Made by a program: the position numbers and the translations under genes
Notes under the pieces: model-generated
The model's database searches: none
What the model saw: only the letters and a program-made list of their open reading frames with translations
What the model was told of the DNA's origin: nothing
DNA from: Ardenticatenaceae bacterium
Lineage (GTDB): Bacteria > Chloroflexota > Anaerolineae > Ardenticatenales > Ardenticatenaceae
Length of the DNA stretch: 64,000 nucleotides
Direction of reading: 5' to 3'
NCBI GenBank assembly: GCA_026989095.1
Contig: JALSKA010000075.1
Span: 17,352 to 81,351, forward strand
Part shown: positions 56,269-64,000 of the stretch, piece by piece
Numbering within the stretch: the first letter of the stretch is position 1
How the letters are laid out: each line of letters begins with the position of its first letter

Positions 56269-57882
56269 ATGTTACCATCGGCTTCCACCTACGAGGAATT
56301 GATCCAAACCTTTCGGTGGGAGATTCCCGAGTACTACAACATCGGCATTGATGTCTGTGATAAGTGGGCCCAAGCCACGCCTGACCGCGTGGCCCTGATC
56401 CACTGGCGGGAAGACGGGGGCGTTGAACAATTCACGTTCGAGGAGATCCGCCAGCTCTCCAACCAAACGGCTCACCTCCTGGCAGAGCACGGCATCGGGC
56501 GGGGGGATCGGGTGGGTGTGCTACTGCCCCAGCGGCCGGAGACGGCCTACGCCCACGTGGCCATCTACAAGATGGGGGCCATCGCCGTGCCGCTCTTCAC
56601 CCTCTTCGGGCCGGAAGCGCTGCGCTACCGGCTCCAGAACAGCGGTGCTGCGGCCGTCATCACCGACGAGGAGGGCGCGGCCAAGTTGGCCCGCCTGCGG
56701 GAGGAGTTGCCCGACCTGCGTGTGGTCTTCAACGTGGACGGGAGCGGACACGGCAGCGTGGATTTCCACCAGGCAAGGAGGGGCCAACCGACGGCGTTCA
56801 CGCCCGTCACCACCAAGGCCGAGGACCCGGCGCTCATCATCTACACCTCGGGCACCACAGGCCCGCCCAAGGGCGCCCTCCACGCCCACCGCACTTTACT
56901 CGGCCACCTGCCGGGCGTGGAGATGTCCCACGACTTCTTCCCGCAGCAGAACGATCTCATCTGGACGCCGGCGGATTGGGCTTGGATTGGCGGCCTCTAC
57001 GACGTGCTCATGCCGGCGTGGCACCACGGGATCACCGTCGTCTCCCGGCGCTTCCGCAAGTTCGACCCAGAAGCGGCCTTCCAACTTCTGGCCATGTTCG
57101 ACGTGCGCAATGCGTTTCTGCCCCCCACGGCGCTGAAGATGATGCGCACCGTCGCCACCCCCTGGAAACGCTGGTCCTACGAAGTGCGCACCATTGCCAG
57201 CGGGGGTGAACCCTTGGGCGCCGAGTTGCTGGCGTGGGGCCTGCAGGCATTTGGGCTCACCATCAACGAGTTCTACGGACAGACCGAGTGCAACATGGTC
57301 GTCTCCTCGTGTGCCGCCATCATGCCGGCCAAGCCAGGCCACATGGGCCGCCCAGTGCCGGGCCACGAGGTGGCCATCTTGGACGAGCGGGGCCGCCAGG
57401 TGCCGCCGGGCACGTTGGGCCAGATCGCCGTCAGGCGCCCGGACCCGGTCATGTTCCTGGAATATTGGCACAACCCCCAGGCCACACGGGACAAGTTCTT
57501 GGGCGAGTGGCTGCTCACCGGGGACGTGGGCGTCATGGACGAGGAGGGCTACATCCGCTTCGTGGGCCGCAACGATGACATTATCATCAGCGCGGGCTAC
57601 CGAATCGGGCCCGGGGAAATCGAGGATTGTCTGATGGGCCACCCGGCTGTGAGCATGGCCGCCGTGGTGGGCGTGCCCGACCCCACCCGCCATCAGGTCG
57701 TGAAGGCCTTCATCGTGTTGGCGCCGGGGTACGACCCTGACGAGGCGCTGGCCGAGGAGATTCGCCAGTACGTGAAAAGCCGTCTGGCCGCTCATGAGTA
57801 CCCACGGCAGATCGAGTTCGTGGACTCCCTGCCCATGACGGCCACCGGCAAAATCATGCGCCGCGTGCTGCGCGAGGAGTAA
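56269..57882 (+). CDS. AMP-forming acyl-CoA synthetase
   Basis: 537 residues. It activates a carboxylic acid to its AMP ester and then the CoA thioester. The AMP-binding motifs are YTSGTTGPPKGALHAH, ADWAWIGGLYDV, NEFYGQTECNMVV and LLTGDVGVMDEEGYIRFVGR. The C-terminal catalytic Lys lies in MTATGKIMRR. The length and the N-terminal EIPEYYNIGIDVCDKWA resemble medium-chain/acetyl-CoA synthetase-like enzymes; acyl specificity is not fixed. With aceBA nearby, supplying acyl-CoA for C2 or fatty-acid growth is plausible. ATG 56269 has GAGGTG upstream. Confidence 0.92.
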   Translation: MLPSASTYEELIQTFRWEIPEYYNIGIDVCDKWAQATPDRVALIHWREDGGVEQFTFEEIRQLSNQTAHLLAEHGIGRGDRVGVLLPQRPETAYAHVAIYKMGAIAVPLFTLFGPEALRYRLQNSGAAAVITDEEGAAKLARLREELPDLRVVFNVDGSGHGSVDFHQARRGQPTAFTPVTTKAEDPALIIYTSGTTGPPKGALHAHRTLLGHLPGVEMSHDFFPQQNDLIWTPADWAWIGGLYDVLMPAWHHGITVVSRRFRKFDPEAAFQLLAMFDVRNAFLPPTALKMMRTVATPWKRWSYEVRTIASGGEPLGAELLAWGLQAFGLTINEFYGQTECNMVVSSCAAIMPAKPGHMGRPVPGHEVAILDERGRQVPPGTLGQIAVRRPDPVMFLEYWHNPQATRDKFLGEWLLTGDVGVMDEEGYIRFVGRNDDIIISAGYRIGPGEIEDCLMGHPAVSMAAVVGVPDPTRHQVVKAFIVLAPGYDPDEALAEEIRQYVKSRLAAHEYPRQIEFVDSLPMTATGKIMRRVLREE

Positions 57883-57907
57883 CCATCCCCCCACCGCTCA
57901 GGGCCGT

Positions 57908-59353
57908 TCAGGCCGTTATAAGGCGCACCACCACGGTCGGGTAGAGGCCCAACAGCACTACGCCGACCGCGGCCACGGCCAGCGCGCCGGCCACCAGCCA
58001 GGAGCGGGAGAAGGCCGGCGTCTCCACGGGCTCCTGCATGTACATTTTGACGATGACACGGGCGTAGTAGAAGACCGAGAGCACGCTGTTGAGCACCGCC
58101 ACAACGACCAGCCACGTCAACCCGGCTGAGATGCCGGCGGTGAAGAGGAGAAACTTGCCGAAGAAGCCGGCCGTGGGCGGGAAGCCGGCCAGGCTGAGCA
58201 GGAAGACGCTCATGAGCAACGCGGCGCCGGGGTGGAAGCGGGCCAGGCCCCGGTAGGATTCGATGTCGAGCGCCTCGCGCTCGCCGTCCTCCAGGAGCAG
58301 GATGACGCCAAAAGCACCCAAATTCGTGAGCGCGTAGATCAGCAGGTAGACGAGAACGGCCACGAACCCCACGCCGCCGGAGAGCACGCCGATGAGCAGG
58401 TAGCCGGCGTGAGCAATGCTGGAATAGGCCAACATGCGCTTCACGTTGCGCTGGAGGAGAGCCCCCACATTGCCCCACGTCATGGTCACGGCCGCCAGCA
58501 CGCCCAGCAAAGGGCGCCACACGTCGTCGGCCGGCCCCAGCCCCCAGTAGAGCAGCCGAATGAGAGCCACCATGCCGCCGGCCTTGGTCGCTGCCACCAT
58601 GAAGGCTGTCACCGGCGTGGGCGCCCCCTCGTACACGTCGGGAGTCCACTGGTGGAAGGGGGCCATGGAGATCTTGAACCCCAGCCCCACGAGCAGCAGG
58701 GCGATGCCGGCCATAAACATCACGTTCTCGCGGGGCGCGGCGGCCGCCTCGCTCGCGCGCAGGGCCTCGAAGGCCGTGGTGCCCGTGGCCCCGTAGAGCA
58801 GCGCCGTGCCGTAAAGGAGAAAGCCGGTCGCAAAGGCGCCCAGCAGGAAGTACTTGAGCGATGCCTCCTCGGAGTCGAGGCGGGGCCTCGCGAAGCCGGC
58901 CAGGATGTAGAGGGGGATGCTCAACACCTCGATGCCCAGGAAGAGCATGATCAGATCCTGGGCGCCGGCCAACAGGCTCATGCCGGCCGTGGAGAAGAGG
59001 AGCAGGGCGTAGAACTCGCCCCGCTGCAAGCGCCGGCGCGTGAGGTACCCCGGGGCCAGGAGAACCGCCAGGAACCCGACCAGGAAAAAGAGCATCTGGA
59101 AGAGGAGCCCCAAGGTGTCGAGCACCATCATGCCGCCGAAGCCCGTGATGGGCGTCTCCAGGCCGCGGACGGCCAGCCACTGGCGCACGACGATCACGCC
59201 GGCGCCGCCAAAGCCCACCAGCGAGAAGTAGGCCAGCCACTCCCGCTCTTCCTCCTTGAGCCACAGGTCCACCAACAGGACGATCAGGCCGGTGAAGACC
59301 AGGAAGAGGGCGGGTTGAATGACCGTCCAGTTCTGTGCCAGGAAGCGTTCCAT
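57908..59353 (-). CDS. nuoN: NADH-quinone oxidoreductase subunit N
   Basis: 481 residues, about 14 membrane helices, an antiporter-like proton-pumping subunit of complex I. Family landmarks are LFLGIEVLSIPLYILAGF, SEASLKYFLLGAFATGFLLY (here beginning DSEEAS), FKISMAPFHQWTPDVYEGAP and RMLAYSSIAHAGYLLIG. Last gene of nuoI-J-K-L-M-N, 4 bases after nuoM; converges with the acyl-CoA synthetase gene. Confidence 0.96.
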   Translation of the reverse strand: MERFLAQNWTVIQPALFLVFTGLIVLLVDLWLKEEEREWLAYFSLVGFGGAGVIVVRQWLAVRGLETPITGFGGMMVLDTLGLLFQMLFFLVGFLAVLLAPGYLTRRRLQRGEFYALLLFSTAGMSLLAGAQDLIMLFLGIEVLSIPLYILAGFARPRLDSEEASLKYFLLGAFATGFLLYGTALLYGATGTTAFEALRASEAAAAPRENVMFMAGIALLLVGLGFKISMAPFHQWTPDVYEGAPTPVTAFMVAATKAGGMVALIRLLYWGLGPADDVWRPLLGVLAAVTMTWGNVGALLQRNVKRMLAYSSIAHAGYLLIGVLSGGVGFVAVLVYLLIYALTNLGAFGVILLLEDGEREALDIESYRGLARFHPGAALLMSVFLLSLAGFPPTAGFFGKFLLFTAGISAGLTWLVVVAVLNSVLSVFYYARVIVKMYMQEPVETPAFSRSWLVAGALAVAAVGVVLLGLYPTVVVRLITA

Positions 59354-59357
59354 GCGC

Positions 59358-60875
<1,518 letters not shown>

Positions 60876-60896
60876 GGCAGCGTTCGCACCTCGGTG

Positions 60897-62840
<1,944 letters not shown>

Positions 62841-62874
62841 ACGAAACACCTCGAAGGCGAAGTTGAGACGGCGT

Positions 62875-63180
62875 TTATCCCTTCAGCACGTGGGCGTCGT
62901 CCACGTCGGCCGAGCCCAGGGAGCGGAAGATGGCCACAATGAGGGCCAACCCCACCGCCACCTCAGCAGCGGCTACGGTCATGACGAAGAAGACGAAGAC
63001 TTGGCCGTCGAGCGAGTCCAAGGCCCTGGACATGGCCACGAAGGAGAGGTTCACCGCGTTGAGCATCAGCTCAATGGACATGAAGACCATGATGGCGTTG
63101 CGGCGCAGGAGCACGCCGGTGACGCCAATGCTGAACAGAATCGCGCCCAAGACCAGATAGTAGGAAACCGGGACTATCAT
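62875..63180 (-). CDS. nuoK: NADH-quinone oxidoreductase subunit K
   Basis: 101 residues, three membrane helices, with the conserved buried Glu in [12 protein letters not shown] and the second in [11 protein letters not shown]. The ATG overlaps the nuoJ stop by four bases (ATGA), a sign of translational coupling. Confidence 0.98.
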   Translation of the reverse strand: MIVPVSYYLVLGAILFSIGVTGVLLRRNAIMVFMSIELMLNAVNLSFVAMSRALDSLDGQVFVFFVMTVAAAEVAVGLALIVAIFRSLGSADVDDAHVLKG

Positions 63181-63734
63181 TCTGCCCCTCCCTCACGCGG
63201 CGCCCGTTCGGCCTGCAGCTCATGCTTCTCCCGCTTGGCCAGGACCACGGCGCCGATCATGCCGATGAGCAGCAACAGGGAAGTCACCTCGAAGGGGAGC
63301 AGGTATCGCTCGAAGAGCGTTTGGGCCAGGGCCGTGGGCTGCCCCAAGCGCTCCAGCACCTCCTGGCTCATGATCCCGGGAACGCCGGTCAGCTCCTCCA
63401 CGTTGACGGCGGCGATGAGGCCCGCGGCCAACAGGAGGCCGAAGAGCAATGCCAACGGGCGCTGGCCGGGGATGTGCTCCCACAGGGGGGCCGGCTCGGG
63501 GCCCATGAGCATCACCACGAAGAGGAAGAGCACCATGATGGCGCCGGCGTAGACGAGAATTTGGACCGCCGCCAGGAAGGGGGAGCCCAGAAGGACGTAG
63601 AGCAACGCCACGGCGGCAAAGTTGCCCACCATGAAGAGCACGCCGTGGACGGCGTTGCGGGAGAAGATCATGGCCAGCGCCGTGGCCACGGACGTGACGG
63701 CCAACAGCCCGAAGATCACGAATTGTGCGCTCAT
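63177..63734 (-). CDS. nuoJ: NADH-quinone oxidoreductase subunit J
   Basis: 185 residues, five membrane helices. The family motif [20 protein letters not shown] is intact. It overlaps nuoI upstream and nuoK downstream by ATGA junctions. Confidence 0.96.
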   Translation of the reverse strand: MSAQFVIFGLLAVTSVATALAMIFSRNAVHGVLFMVGNFAAVALLYVLLGSPFLAAVQILVYAGAIMVLFLFVVMLMGPEPAPLWEHIPGQRPLALLFGLLLAAGLIAAVNVEELTGVPGIMSQEVLERLGQPTALAQTLFERYLLPFEVTSLLLLIGMIGAVVLAKREKHELQAERAPREGGAE

Positions 63735-64000
63735 GCTCTTCCCTCGCCTGCAGCCTGCCCCGCCGGGTGAGCTTCGGCCTCGTCCTCGTCAACGGGGTTG
63801 AGCAGCCACGGGCGCACGTCTTCGCTCACCACACTCACCGGCACGTAGCTGGTGATGTAGCCGCCCGGGGGCGTGCGCTCGACGCGCTGCGGGTTGCTCA
63901 CCGGCGCCTCCATGTCCTGGGGCGGCGGGGCCGCGGTGCGCTGTGGGGTGCCCGGCACGCCCGGCGGCGGCGGGACCAAGAGCATTTCCTTGGTGTAGAT
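63731..64000 (-). CDS. nuoI: NADH-quinone oxidoreductase subunit I, C-terminal part
   Basis: The last 89 codons of a gene entering from the right edge. The visible segment begins IYTKEMLLVPPP, as expected after the second 4Fe-4S motif of NuoI, and continues into a proline- and acid-rich C-terminal extension (to [16 protein letters not shown]). The cluster-binding cysteines lie outside the window. The call rests on YTKEMLL and on the position before nuoJ. Confidence 0.8.
   Translation of the reverse strand: MYTKEMLLVPPPPGVPGTPQRTAAPPPQDMEAPVSNPQRVERTPPGGYITSYVPVSVVSEDVRPWLLNPVDEDEAEAHPAGQAAGEGRA

Overview
The window is about 64 kb of high-GC, densely coded chromosome with short intergenic gaps. 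No rRNA, tRNA, CRISPR array, phage or intact insertion sequence was recognised. The gene set suggests a member of the Chloroflexota, probably the Ardenticatenia/Caldilineae/Anaerolineae side. The clues are a DUF4349 lipoprotein, a split glycine decarboxylase, an archaeal-type ApgM, two GlgC paralogues, secreted proteins with an FLPLV-type mature N-terminus, and an aerobic-style complex I beside a glyoxylate shunt. This assignment is inference from gene content. Many promoters could be read by eye as near-consensus TTGACA-17-TATAAT types, and most genes have an obvious AGGAGG-like ribosome binding site, which was used to correct start codons.

Layout. 1-8 kb: the 3' part of glyA, then minus-strand genes (glycosyltransferase, ruvA, murE, mscS-type channel, zinc-ribbon protein, patatin-like lipase, isochorismatase-like hydrolase). 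8-14 kb: a DUF4349 lipoprotein, gltB, and an 0.8 kb gap holding a candidate structured RNA that ends in an intrinsic terminator. 14-17 kb: a metallo-beta-lactamase-fold hydrolase and a minus-strand pheA / ECF sigma / anti-sigma operon with overlapping stop-start codons. 17-23 kb: an IclR regulator heading an acetoin-dehydrogenase-type operon (iclR-acoX-acoA-acoB-acoC). It has an intrinsic terminator between acoB and acoC and a 57-residue in-frame duplication of the subunit-binding domain in acoC. 23-31 kb: rluE, an Mrr-like endonuclease-domain protein, a radical SAM protein, then the glycine cleavage operon gcvT-gcvH-gcvPA-(Mrr-like)-gcvPB.

31-43 kb: an ECF sigma factor with a 17-bp dyad over its promoter, a peptide-type solute-binding protein, a DUF3054 membrane protein, and a minus-strand group (small membrane protein, DUF1786 protein, ABC exporter, apgM). 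These are followed by an orphan IS630-type DNA-binding domain, a membrane protein joining a cyclic-nucleotide-type domain to two PH-like modules, a TIGR01777 epimerase and an orphan NarL-type response regulator. 43-49.6 kb: aceB and aceA behind a leader that contains a strong intrinsic terminator, then a large von Willebrand factor A membrane protein. 49.8-56 kb: two tandem GlgC-type genes, the second with a damaged nucleotide-binding loop, a secreted protein, an unknown helical protein and a beta-propeller/glycoside-hydrolase lipoprotein. 56-64 kb: an acyl-CoA synthetase and, on the minus strand, nuoI (partial)-J-K-L-M-N.

Taken together the region serves central carbon and one-carbon metabolism: serine/glycine (glyA, gcv), acetoin or C2-acyl oxidation (aco), C2 assimilation (aceBA, acyl-CoA synthetase), glycolysis (apgM), glycogen (glgC), nitrogen assimilation (gltB) and respiration (nuo). 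No obvious new defence or mobile system is present. The most interesting leads are the candidate RNA, the aceBA leader terminator, the terminator inside the aco operon, the degenerate second GlgC, and the nuclease-fold protein embedded between the two glycine decarboxylase subunits.
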